From: Streptomyces buecherae
Lineage (GTDB): Bacteria; Actinomycetota; Actinomycetes; Streptomycetales; Streptomycetaceae
DNA length: 64,000 nt
Assembly: GCF_014295035.1 (NCBI RefSeq)
Contig: NZ_CP060404.1
Location: 3,938,501-4,002,500, forward strand
Reading direction: 5' to 3'
Part shown: positions 25,335-33,332 of the stretch, in pieces
How the letters are laid out: each line of letters starts with the position of its first letter
Position numbering within the stretch: position 1 is the first letter of the stretch
Translations under genes and position numbers: made by a program
The notes under the pieces: generated by a model
What the model saw: only the letters and a program-made list of their open reading frames with translations
Told to the model about the DNA's origin: nothing
Database searches by the model: none

Positions 25335-26393
25335 CTACTCCCCCGCCGCCCGACCCGCCACCGGCCGGCGGCGTTGGTTCGGGTCGGTCAGGGAGGTGGG
25401 GCGCCAGACGCCGTCGGCGCGGTAGCGGTCGGTGCCGGGCGGGACGATGGTGTCGATGCGGTCGAGGGTCGCGTCGTCCAGGGTGAGATCGGCTCCCGCC
25501 AACAGGTTGTCCAACTGCTCCTGGGTGCGCGGGCCGACGATGACCGAGGTGACGGCGGGGTGGGCGAGCGGGAAGGCGATGGCGAGTTCGGGGAGCGTGC
25601 GGCCGAGGTCGTCGGCGACCTCGACGAGTTGTTCCACCACGTCCAGCTTGGCCGCGTTCTCCGGCAGCGTCGGGTCGAAGCGGGCCGGGTGCAGCGCGGG
25701 CCGGCCGGTGGTCATGTCGATCGGTCGGCCCTTGCGGTACGCGCCGGTCAGGAACCCCGAGGCGAGCGGGCTCCAGGTCAGGACGCCCATGCCGTACCGC
25801 TGGCAGGTCGGCAGCACCGAGGTCTCCACGCCACGGGCGAGCAGCGAGTAGGGCGGCTGCTCGGTGCGGAAGCGGGGCAGGGCGCGGCGTTCGGCGACGT
25901 GGTGCGCCTCGGCGATCTCCTCGGCCGGGAAGGTGGAGCAGCCGAACGCGCGTATCTTGCCCTGCCGCACGAGGTCGCCGAGGACGGACAGGGTCTCCTC
26001 GATGTCGGTGTCCGGGTCGGGCCGGTGCACCTGGTAGAGGTCGATCCAGTCGGTGCCGAGCCGGGTGAGGCTCTCCTCGACGGCCCGCGTGATCCAACGC
26101 CGTGAGTTGCCGCCGCGGTTGCGGCCCTCGCCCATCGGGAAGTGCACCTTGGTGGCGAGGACGACGTCGTCGCGGCGGCCCCGCAGCGCCTTGCCGACGA
26201 TGGTCTCGGACTCGCCGGCGGAGTACATGTCGGCCGTGTCGATGATATTGATTCCGCGATCGAGCGCGGAGTGCACGATCCGCGCGCACGCGGCGTGGTC
26301 CGGGTTGCCCACGGAGCCGAACATCATGGTGCCCAGGCAGTACGTGCTGACGTCGATCCCCGTACGCCCCAGCGGGCGGTAGCGCATGTCCAT
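25335..26393 (-). CDS. Aldo/keto reductase
   Basis: 352 aa. The family layout is clear: MRYRPLGRTGIDVSTYCLGT, INIIDTADMYSAGESETIVG (catalytic Asp and Tyr), VVLATKVHFP (Lys), DWIDLYQVHRPDPDTDIEET (His), and IVGPRTQEQLDNLLAGADL for NADP binding. It reduces aldehydes or ketones with NADPH in the cytosol. The ATG at 26391-26393 lies ~9 bp after the -10 box of a MerR-type promoter, so the mRNA is probably leaderless; a second ATG at 26387 is in frame. No merR gene is adjacent, so the regulator is encoded elsewhere. Confidence 0.93.
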   Translation of the reverse strand: MDMRYRPLGRTGIDVSTYCLGTMMFGSVGNPDHAACARIVHSALDRGINIIDTADMYSAGESETIVGKALRGRRDDVVLATKVHFPMGEGRNRGGNSRRWITRAVEESLTRLGTDWIDLYQVHRPDPDTDIEETLSVLGDLVRQGKIRAFGCSTFPAEEIAEAHHVAERRALPRFRTEQPPYSLLARGVETSVLPTCQRYGMGVLTWSPLASGFLTGAYRKGRPIDMTTGRPALHPARFDPTLPENAAKLDVVEQLVEVADDLGRTLPELAIAFPLAHPAVTSVIVGPRTQEQLDNLLAGADLTLDDATLDRIDTIVPPGTDRYRADGVWRPTSLTDPNQRRRPVAGRAAGE

Positions 26394-26401
26394 GCGCCGG
26401 C

Positions 26402-26432
26402 ACGGTATGCCTTGGAGTGGACTCCAGGGCAA
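26402..26432 (-). promoter_or_regulatory. MerR-type promoter with 19-bp spacer and dyad operator
   Basis: On the minus strand: -35 TTGCCC (26432-26427), spacer of exactly 19 bp (26426-26408), -10 TACCGT (26407-26402). The spacer contains TGGAGTCCACTCCA (26413-26426), a dyad of 6-bp arms. A 19-bp spacer with a central dyad is the hallmark of promoters activated by MerR-family regulators. The start codon is 8 bp past the -10 box. Confidence 0.78.
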
Positions 26433-26459
26433 GGGGTCGCGGGAGACGTGGTGGGCCGA

Positions 26460-27000
26460 CTACCGGGTGCGGTAGGGCGCCAGGAGGTCGGCGAGGGCGG
26501 ACGGCATCGCCTCCGGGGCCTCCTCAGCGGGGTAGGGGCCGCACTCGGGGAAAGCGAGGCACGCGGGTCGTCGGTGACGGGCCGCATCGTGGCGCCGACC
26601 ACCGCGCCCGGGTTGTCCGCTCCGCCGATCGCCAGGACGGGCAGGGACTGCTCGCGGGTCGCGCGCTCGTGGTTCTGGGCGGTGGTCGTGTCGAGCGCGC
26701 GGTAGCACGCGAAGCCGCACCGCAGGGCCTCGGGATCGGCGGCGAGCACGTCGACGTGGTGCTGGACGGCGTGGTGCTGGACGGCGTGGCCGGGCAGCGG
26801 CCGGGTGGCCTTGGTCGCCAACTGGTCGCCGAAGTGGAGGTGTTTCCGCCCGCGGACCCACTCCTCGTTGACGCCGGCGAGTCGGTTGAACACGAAGTGC
26901 CAGAGGCGGTCGTTGGCCTCGCCGCCGCCGAGCAGCGGCGGCGACGGGGAGAGCCCGGGGATCGCGGCCTCGGCGACGGCCGGGCGGGCGGCCCGTTCGG
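26460..27000 (-). pseudogene. Decayed alpha/beta-hydrolase (epoxide-hydrolase-like), C-terminal remnant
   Basis: Minus-strand translation gives the C-terminal half of an epoxide-hydrolase-like enzyme: IPGLSPSPPLLGGGEANDRL, WHFVFNRLAGVNEEWVRGR, DPEALRCGFACYRALDTTTA, LPVLAIGGADNPG. Near 26560 the frame shifts, and the expected ending LAFPECGPYPAEEAPEAM and LADLLAPYR continues in another frame to 26460. The N-terminal half with the nucleophile is missing: its place is taken by the TetR gene, whose 3' end the remnant frame runs into. A 15-bp duplication (26756-26770, 26771-26785) adds five residues. Clearly non-functional. Confidence 0.75.
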
Positions 27001-27029
27001 GGTGGTCGGCGGCCCGCCGGGGCGGGGCG

Positions 27030-27686
27030 TCAGGCTCGCGCGTAGTCCGCCAGGGCCGGTTCGAGGAGGGCGAACGCCTGGACGGCCTCGGGTTCCAGCA
27101 GGGCCGCGATCTCCGCGTTGTCGCGGCCCGCGAGCGTGAGGTCCTGGATGCGGCGGAACAGGACGCGGTGCACGCCGCCGATGAGGGCCGCGGCCGTGCG
27201 CGGGGCGATGGCGTCGGGGGCGGCCCCGGTGGCCTCGGCGAGGGCTGCGGCCAGGGCCTCCTCGCGCTGGTCGTGCAGGCCGCGCAGGCACGCCGTCAGC
27301 GCGGGGCTCTCCGCGATCATGCGGGTGAAGGCCGGCCCGGCGAAGCCGGCGATCGGGTCCTGGGCGGCGACCGCCGCCAGGAACGCGCGCCGCAGCGCCG
27401 CGAGGGCCGACTCGCCGGGTTCGCGGTCGGCGACGTGGCGGGCGAGGGAGGCGACGAACGCGTCCTGGTGGTCCAGGGCCAGGTCTTCCTTGCGCGGGTA
27501 GTAGTTGGTCACGGTCTTCTTGGCGACGCGCGCGGCGTCGGCGATCTCGGCGATGGTCGTGCGCTCGAAGCCGCGCTCGACGAAGAGTCTGGTCGCGTGG
27601 TCGGAGATGGCCTGCCGCGTCTCGCGCTTCTTCGCCTCGCGCAGGCCCGGGGCCGCGCTCTTCGTCGTGCTCGACTCGATACCCAT
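27030..27686 (-). CDS. TetR-family repressor
   Basis: 218 aa. The N-terminal HTH is standard: RQAISDHATRLFVERGFERT, TIAEIADAARVAKKTVTNYY, PRKEDLALDH. The ligand domain has the long helices typical of regulators of efflux or detoxification. ATG at 27684-27686. It is divergent from the esterase-lyase fusion across a 180-bp gap that holds a perfect 8-7-8 inverted repeat over the fusion's promoter, so it most likely represses that gene and itself. The inducing ligand would be the best clue to the substrate of the fusion enzyme. Confidence 0.92.
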   Translation of the reverse strand: MGIESSTTKSAAPGLREAKKRETRQAISDHATRLFVERGFERTTIAEIADAARVAKKTVTNYYPRKEDLALDHQDAFVASLARHVADREPGESALAALRRAFLAAVAAQDPIAGFAGPAFTRMIAESPALTACLRGLHDQREEALAAALAEATGAAPDAIAPRTAAALIGGVHRVLFRRIQDLTLAGRDNAEIAALLEPEAVQAFALLEPALADYARA

Positions 27687-27717
27687 GAGGGAACCTTACC
27701 CTCGTTCTATAAATACG

Positions 27718-27747
27718 TTGACACCCCGGATGGCTCGTGTGTAAGTT
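27718..27747 (+). promoter_or_regulatory. Predicted promoter of the esterase-lyase fusion
   Basis: TTGACA (27718-27723), 18-bp spacer, TAAGTT (27742-27747). The consensus -35 stands out in this GC-rich DNA, and the -10 lies inside the TetR-like operator. Confidence 0.55.
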
Positions 27748-27765
27748 TACCTTCGTCGTAAACTT
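27743..27765. promoter_or_regulatory. TetR-type operator, 8-7-8 inverted repeat
   Basis: AAGTTTAC (27743-27750), CTTCGTC, GTAAACTT (27758-27765): perfect arms in an AT-rich patch between the divergent TetR and esterase-lyase genes, overlapping the -10 box of the latter. Confidence 0.75.
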
Positions 27766-27866
27766 CCCGGTGGGCCAAGCGCCGCGCAGTCGCGCGCCGC
27801 GGGCGTCTACCGGGGCTGAGCGATGTCCACGACGCATACGCGCGCCACGCACCCACGGAGGACTGT

Positions 27867-29741
27867 TTGCTGCACGTCACTGCCATTCCCGCGGCGCCCG
27901 GCCGAGCGGGCGCGGACCGCGAGAGCGTCGACGCGCTCCGCGCCGTCTCGCTCGCCGCCGGGCCGCTCCCGGCCGACGCCGACGTGCGCGACGCCACGGT
28001 GGGCGACGCCGACGGGCGCGAGACGGACGTGCGCGGCGACTGGGTGCGGGCGCCCGGCGCGCGGGGCGGCGCGGTGATCTACGTACACGGCGGCGGGTTC
28101 GCGCACAGCAGGCCCGAGGCCGAGCGCGTGCTGGCCTACCGGCTGTCGCGGGCGACCGGGCGGCCGACGCTGCGCGTCGACTACCGGCTGGCGCCCGCCC
28201 ACCCCTACCCCGCCGCGCTGCACGACGTGTTGGCCGCCTGGCGTGCGGTGCTGGACGCCGGCGTGCCCGCCGCGGACATCGCCCTCGTCGGCGAGTCGGC
28301 CGGGGCCACCCTCGTGCTCTCCGCCCTGCTGGAGATCGCGCGGACCGGCGGGCCGGTGCCGGGGGCGGCGGTCGCGATCTCGCCGATCACCGACTTCGCG
28401 CTGACCGGCGCCTCGCTGGACGCGGCCGACGGCCGCGACGTGCTGAGCCGCGCCGTCCTCACCGCCGTCGCCGCCGACTACCTCGCCGGCGCGAGCCCGC
28501 GCGAGGCACCCCAGTCACCGCTGTACGGGACGTTGCACGGGCTGCCGCCGCTGCTGGTGGCCGTCGGCACGGACGAGGTGCTCTACGACGACGCCCGCCG
28601 CTTCGCCGAGGCGGCCGACGCGGCCGGGGTGTGCGTACGCCTGGACGCGTACGAGGACATGCAGCACGCCTTCCACCTGTCCGAGCCGGGCGGGGTGGTG
28701 CTCGACCGGATCGGCCGGTGGCTGGCCGACCCGGTGCGCGCGTACACCGTGAGCGGCCCGGACGCCGGGCCGTACGGGGTGGCGAGCGGGCCGGACGGGG
28801 CGCTCTGGTTCACCCTCGTCCACCAGGGCGCCGTCGGGCGGCGGGACGCGGCCGGCCGGGTCACGACGCACCCCGTCGGCGCGGGCCCGACGGTGATCGC
28901 CCCGGGGCCGGACGGTGCCCTGTGGTTTACCGAGTACGGCGCGCACCGCGTCGGCCGGATCGCGGTGGGCGGCGACGCGGGCGGCGTGGAGGTTGCGGGC
29001 GCGGCGGGTGACGCGGCGGCTGCGGGCGATGCGGAGGTTGCGGGTGGCGCGGCGGCTGCGGGCGACGCGGAGGTTGCGGGCGATGCGGAGGTTGCGGGCG
29101 ATGCCGGCAGCGTCAGGTGGTACGCGCCGCTGACCGCCGACGCCGGCCCGTACGGGATCGCGGCCGGCCCGGACGGGGCGATGTGGTGCACGCTCTCCGC
29201 CGTCGACCGCGTCGCGCGGATCGCCCCGGACGGCACCGTCACCGAGTACCCGGCGCCCGGCGCGTTCCCGTCCGCCCTCGTCGCGGGCCCCGACGGGGCG
29301 CTGTGGTGCACGCTCAACCAGGGCAACGCCGTGGGCCGGATCACCACCGACGGCCAGGGCACCGCCTACCCGCTGCCGACCGAGGCCGCGGGCCCCGTGG
29401 GCATCACCGCCGGGCCCGACGGGGCGCTGTGGTTCGTCGAGATCGGGGCCGGGCAGATCGGCCGGATCACCGTGGACGGCACGATCACCGAGTACCCGCT
29501 CCCCGACCGCGCGGCCCGCCCGCACGCCATCACCACGGGCCCCGACGGCGCGCTGTGGTTCACCGAGTGGGGCAGCGGCCGAGTCGGGCGCATCACCACC
29601 GACGGCGACATCACCGCGTACGACCTGCCGAGCCGCGCCTGCGAACCGCACGGCATCACCGCGCACGACGGCGCCGTGTGGTGCGCCCTGGAAACCGGCG
29701 CACTCGCCAGGGTCGCCCCCGGCCGCGCTGACACCCCGTAA
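27867..29741 (+). CDS. Fusion of an HSL-type esterase and a streptogramin B lyase (Vgb) propeller
   Basis: 624 aa. Residues ~10-290 are an alpha/beta-hydrolase-3 (HSL) esterase: IYVHGGGFAHS near 71, VGESAGATL near 140 with the nucleophile Ser, GTDEVLYDD with the acid, DMQHAFH with the His. Residues ~295-620 are a Vgb-type propeller with blades built on GPDGALWFT. The Vgb active site is intact: RPHAI with His553, then EPHGI with Glu593 and His595, the same 40- and 42-residue spacing as I recall for His228, Glu268 and His270 of staphylococcal Vgb. A (GDAEVA)n repeat interrupts the propeller (28984-29112). TTG start at 27867, GGAGGA upstream. Vgb opens the ester of streptogramin B by elimination; a bifunctional cyclic-depsipeptide-inactivating enzyme is my inference. 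Confidence 0.85.
   Translation: MLHVTAIPAAPGRAGADRESVDALRAVSLAAGPLPADADVRDATVGDADGRETDVRGDWVRAPGARGGAVIYVHGGGFAHSRPEAERVLAYRLSRATGRPTLRVDYRLAPAHPYPAALHDVLAAWRAVLDAGVPAADIALVGESAGATLVLSALLEIARTGGPVPGAAVAISPITDFALTGASLDAADGRDVLSRAVLTAVAADYLAGASPREAPQSPLYGTLHGLPPLLVAVGTDEVLYDDARRFAEAADAAGVCVRLDAYEDMQHAFHLSEPGGVVLDRIGRWLADPVRAYTVSGPDAGPYGVASGPDGALWFTLVHQGAVGRRDAAGRVTTHPVGAGPTVIAPGPDGALWFTEYGAHRVGRIAVGGDAGGVEVAGAAGDAAAAGDAEVAGGAAAAGDAEVAGDAEVAGDAGSVRWYAPLTADAGPYGIAAGPDGAMWCTLSAVDRVARIAPDGTVTEYPAPGAFPSALVAGPDGALWCTLNQGNAVGRITTDGQGTAYPLPTEAAGPVGITAGPDGALWFVEIGAGQIGRITVDGTITEYPLPDRAARPHAITTGPDGALWFTEWGSGRVGRITTDGDITAYDLPSRACEPHGITAHDGAVWCALETGALARVAPGRADTP
28984..29112 (+). repeat. In-frame 18-bp-type repeat coding (GDAEVA)n / (GDAAAA)n
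   Basis: Repeated units read GGCGATGCGGAGGTTGCG or variants, giving GDAEVAGDAEVAGDAG near the end. It inserts ~40 residues into a loop of the Vgb propeller. Similar peptide repeats occur in the gene at 63483-64000 with different codons. Confidence 0.75.
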
Positions 29742-29808
29742 GCAGCACCCCCACCAGTCCAGCCCCAGCCCCAGCCACTCCACCCCAGCCCCCTCGGAAG
29801 GAACCTCC

Positions 29809-30549
29809 TTGCCCCGTACGCCCCATGCCTCCCCCGACGCCGCGACCGCCTTCGACCGCCAGGTCAGCACCCTGATCGAGCTGGGCTACCCCGCAGCCTC
29901 CGGACTCGACGCCGAGCGGTTCGCCGCCCTCCTCGCCCCGCTACGCGAGGCCGCCGTGGCCGCCGCGGCGGACATGGCGGACCCTGCGGACATGGCGGAC
30001 CCAGCCGACCCAGCGACAGACGCGGCGGGTGAGCCCGGGGGCGAGGCCGTGACCGGGCGGGTGCCGTTCGTGCTGGTCGTCACCCGTAGCGTCGTCCCGA
30101 TCGAGGAGACGATGCCGCGCACCACGCTGCACCGTGGGCGGCTGCCCGGCTTCGTGGACCGCAGCTTCGAACCCGGCGCCCTGGAACGGTTCGTCGCCAC
30201 CGACGAGGTCGCGCTGCCAGGCCACGACGCCTATCTGGTGCTCGACGTCGAGCGCGGCGAGGAGTTCTGCGGCGCCGTCCCCGACGACGCGCTGCGTACC
30301 ATCGCCGACCGGGGCCGCACCCCGCTCACCATCGAGGAGGGCATCGCCCTGATCACGCACTTCCCGCAAGTGCTGGTCAAGAACAAGTGCTTCTCGCTGG
30401 GCGGCTCGCGCAGCGGCGACCGCCGGGTCCCGGCCCTGTGGATCAGCCAGAAGGCCCCGAAGCTGGGCTGGTGCTGGCAGAGCAACCCGCACACCTGGCT
30501 GGGCGTGGCGTCGGCGGGCGGCCGACGCGCGGCGACGCCGGCGGCGTAA
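29809..30549 (+). CDS. DUF5701-family protein
   Basis: 246 aa. The C-terminal part has the family-like pieces RLPGFVDRSFEPGALERF, AYLVLDVERGEEFCGAVPDD, TPLTIEEGIALITHFPQVL, NKCFSLGGSRSGDRRVPALW and WISQKAPKLGWCWQSNPHTW. Function unknown; the closing segment with conserved Trp, Cys and Asn-Pro-His suggests an enzyme or binding fold. A short (ADMADPADP)-type repeat near residue 55 is low complexity. TTG start at 29809 with GGAAGGA upstream. It follows the esterase-lyase gene by 67 bp in the same direction and may be co-transcribed. Confidence 0.75.
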   Translation: MPRTPHASPDAATAFDRQVSTLIELGYPAASGLDAERFAALLAPLREAAVAAAADMADPADMADPADPATDAAGEPGGEAVTGRVPFVLVVTRSVVPIEETMPRTTLHRGRLPGFVDRSFEPGALERFVATDEVALPGHDAYLVLDVERGEEFCGAVPDDALRTIADRGRTPLTIEEGIALITHFPQVLVKNKCFSLGGSRSGDRRVPALWISQKAPKLGWCWQSNPHTWLGVASAGGRRAATPAA

Positions 30550-30550
30550 C

Positions 30551-30585
30551 CCGGAGCCGGGGCCCGGGGCGGGGTCCGGCTCCGG
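30551..30585 (+). terminator. Stem-loop terminator after DUF5701
   Basis: CCGGAGCCGG (30551-30560) and CCGGCTCCGG (30576-30585) pair perfectly over 10 bp with a 15-nt loop, starting 2 bp past the stop. Confidence 0.65.
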
Positions 30586-30620
30586 GGCGGGGCCCTCGGC
30601 CGGCGCCCTCACCCTGACCG

Positions 30621-32480
30621 GTGGGTGCCGTACGGCCCTCGCTCTCGGTCGCGTACCGCCCGCGTGCGGCGCATGACGCACACGGGCGGTACGCGGGAAC
30701 GCGCCGCGCGGACCCCGCCGACAGGGGCGGCGCGGCCGATGGAGCCAATGGAGCCAATGGAGCCGACGGAGCGGACGCGGGTGACGGTGCCGACGGGGAC
30801 ACCGGGCAGGGCGCGGCCGGCGGGACGGCGTCGGGTGCGGTCGGCCCCGGGCCCTCCGGGCCGGGGCGGCGGCAATTCCTCGCCGTCTCCGGGGGCGCAC
30901 TGCTCGCCACCGGTGGCGGCCTGGCGGGGTGGGCCGCGCTGCGCGGGGGCGACAGCGAGCACGACGAGGACGGCGCGTCCGGTTGTTCGGGCCTTCCTGT
31001 GCACCGCATCGGGCTCCAGGCCGCGCTGAGCGGCGCGTACGCCCCGCAGGGCGAGGCGCAGCGCACCGGCGCCCAGTTGGGCCGTCGAGCAGTTCAACGC
31101 GCCCCCCGACCGGCGGTACGAGGCCCGGCTGCGCACCGCAGACGACGGGGGCGCCCGGAGCGTACCGCCGCAGCGGCACGGTCCCTGGCGGAGGACCGCT
31201 CGGTGCTCGCCGTGATCGGCACCACCACCGACGAGAGCGCGACCGAGGCCGCCCCCGTCTACCACGAGGCGAACCTGGCCATGGTGGGCACCGTGTTCGG
31301 CGCCTTCCTGCCGGGCCTGCCACGAGCCGCCCGTACGGTGCTCTACGCCCGGCCGGAACACGGCACGGACGTGGCGCCCGTCAGCCTGTACCTGCGCAAG
31401 CAGATGCGCGCGGGCCCGGTCGGCGTCATCTCCGAGCGGGCGACCGACTTCTACAGTTGGTCGCCCGCGCGGATGGCGATCGGGGTGCTGCGCGCGACGG
31501 AGTTCCCCGCTGCCCCGCGTACTGCCCAAGCTCCCGCCCGACTTCCGGCCCGTCGTGCGGGAGTTGCTGGACCGCGATGTGGGCGCCCTCATCTTCGCCG
31601 GGGGCGCGCGGGGCGCGGTCGAGGTGGCCAGGGAGGCGGCCCGCGCCGGGTGCACGGGCCCGCGGGTGGCCACCCAGGCGGCGTTGGACCCGCTGTTCCT
31701 TACTCCGTGGGCACGCCGGAGACCCGCCCCGTCGATGGCCGCGCCCACCTGGCGACCCGGTCCAACGACGGTTACCTGACCGTGCCGCTGCTGGCCTACC
31801 TCGCGCGCAAGGCCCGGCCCCGCACCGTCGGGCTCGTCGACGACCGGTCCACCGGCGACTTCGGCTGGACGGCCGTGCGCGCCATGCAACAGGCGCTACG
31901 CGCCACCGACGTGGCCGTCCACACCCTCATCGCGCGCCGGGGCGCGCGACAGGCGCGCGGCGGCGGGCGAGTTGCTGGCGGCGGGCGCGGACGCGGTGGT
32001 GCACTGCGGCGGCTTGGACGGCGCGGTGCCGCTGGCACGGGCCCTGCGCGCCGCCGGCTTCCGCGGTCCACGGCTGGCCCTCCAACCGGTGCTCGAACAG
32101 GAGTTCCCGCGCGCGGCAGGGCCCGCCGCTCGGGGCTGGATCATCGGCGCCACCGTCGTCGACGCCACCACGGCTCTGCGCGCCAGGGCCTTCGCCGCCA
32201 GCTACCGGTCCCGCTACGACACCCCGCCCCCGCGCTACGCCGCCGAGGCGTACGACGCCAACGGCTACGTGGCCCGCGGCCTGCGCGCCCTGGATCCGGG
32301 CGGCGATCTGCGCCGCGGACTCACCGTGCGGCTGCCCGCCACCGTCCACCCCGGCGTCAGCAAGGAGATCCGGTTCCGCCAGAGCGACCGCACGCCGTCG
32401 GAACATAGGCTCTACCTTTACCGCGCGGACGCGGACGACTTCCGCTTCCTCGGCGACTACCGGGGCGCGATGGGGGCAGC
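30621..32480 (+). pseudogene. Branched-chain amino-acid-type ABC solute-binding protein, frameshifted
   Basis: Translated pieces in order form one periplasmic-binding protein: a Tat-like start GRRQFLAVSGGALLATGG, IGLQAALSGAYAPQGEAQR, then AVEQFNAPPDRRYEARL (shift near 31080), RSLAEDRSVLAVIGTTTDES (shift back near 31155), ELLDRDVGALIFAGGARGAV (shift near 31505), TVGLVDDRSTGDFGWTAVRA (shift near 31695), LLAAGADAVVHCGGLDGAVP and AEAYDANGYVARGLRALDP (shift near 31945). About five frame changes rule out a functional product unless the sequence is faulty. The start would be a GTG at 30621. Family knowledge: type 1 substrate-binding proteins, here possibly a stand-alone sensor since no permease genes are near. 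Confidence 0.8.
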
Positions 32481-32555
32481 GGTTGGGAGGGGCGGCTGGC
32501 CCACCACTTCGTCGTATCACTCCCCACCGGCAGCAGTGGGCGCGATGGCGCCTCG

Positions 32556-32822
32556 TCATCGCCACCAACGGCGCTTAGCAATCGAGATGTTGACCTGTTC
32601 GCCCTGAACAGTGATAACCGTCTGCCAACTGCCCTGACTGTTGAGGGCCTGGTCGACGGTTCCAGCAGAGAACGCCTTGTTGGCCATCAAGGCACCTTGC
32701 GAGGCTGCTTCCGGATCGCGTGCTAGCAGGTCGGTGACGTACTCCATCACAATTCCCTGCGCCTCCTGGAGGGAACGGGCCCGTACGCTCTCTTCGCCGA
32801 CCGTCACCGAATAGCTGCTCAT
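32556..32822 (-). CDS. Small protein of unknown function beside the effector/STAND pair
   Basis: 88 aa, start MSSYSVTVGEESVRARSLQE, helical middle (EAQGIVMEYVTDLLARDPEA), and a beta-rich end (SWQTVITVQGEQVNISIAK). Less GC-rich than its neighbours, like the STAND pair. ATG at 32820-32822 with only a weak ribosome site; a GTG 9 nt upstream is in frame. It is divergent from the effector gene, 111 bp away, so it may be an accessory or antidote of that pair. This is a guess from position only. Confidence 0.5.
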   Translation of the reverse strand: MSSYSVTVGEESVRARSLQEAQGIVMEYVTDLLARDPEAASQGALMANKAFSAGTVDQALNSQGSWQTVITVQGEQVNISIAKRRWWR

Positions 32823-32933
32823 CAGGCCCACGCTACCGTTGGCCCGCCCCGCGCCGGCTTCGGGATCTCGCACGCCACACCGCCGGTCCAGAAGGTCGTG
32901 TCATGCTCGGATGACCGAAAGAGGGGAAACGCC

Positions 32934-33332
32934 GTGGACGCCTTGACCGTAGCCCATGACGTGGTGCCGTATGTCACTGCCGCCGTCGCCGCATACGGTG
33001 CAGCCGTGGTGAACCGAACCTCTGATGTGGCCGCCGACGCGACGGTCTCTCTTGGTCAGCGCATCGCGCAGCGGTTGTGGAGACAGGAGGAGAACCGAGG
33101 CGGGCTGGAGCAGGCTATCGACGAGGTGGCCGCAGACCCGCAGGACGAAGACGCTCAGGCGGCCCTGCGTGTACAGGTACGCCGCATTTTGCGGCAGGAC
33201 GCCGCTTTGGCTGCCGAACTGGCTCAGCTTCTGCCCGCCCGCGCCTTCACTGCATCAGGCGACGGCGCCGTTGCAGTGGAGACGAACAACGGCGTCATCA
33301 GCACCGGCGACGGCGCCAACATCCGACGATGA
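32934..33332 (+). CDS. Putative Bell-type amyloid-signalling effector
   Basis: 132 aa. A hydrophobic N-terminal helix (VVPYVTAAVAAYGAAVV, residues ~10-26) and an amphipathic all-alpha middle are followed by a C-terminal beta-prone tail with AVAVETNNGVISTGDGA at ~112-128. The overlapping STAND gene carries AVAVGSNSGIVSTGEHA near its N-terminus. Effector with a C-terminal motif and NLR with the same motif N-terminally is the arrangement described for bacterial amyloid signalling sequences (BASS), where the helical domain (Bell) is thought to permeabilise membranes. GTG at 32934 behind GAGGGGA. The stop overlaps the next start (ATGA). Which BASS class it belongs to is not settled here. Confidence 0.72.
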   Translation: MDALTVAHDVVPYVTAAVAAYGAAVVNRTSDVAADATVSLGQRIAQRLWRQEENRGGLEQAIDEVAADPQDEDAQAALRVQVRRILRQDAALAAELAQLLPARAFTASGDGAVAVETNNGVISTGDGANIRR

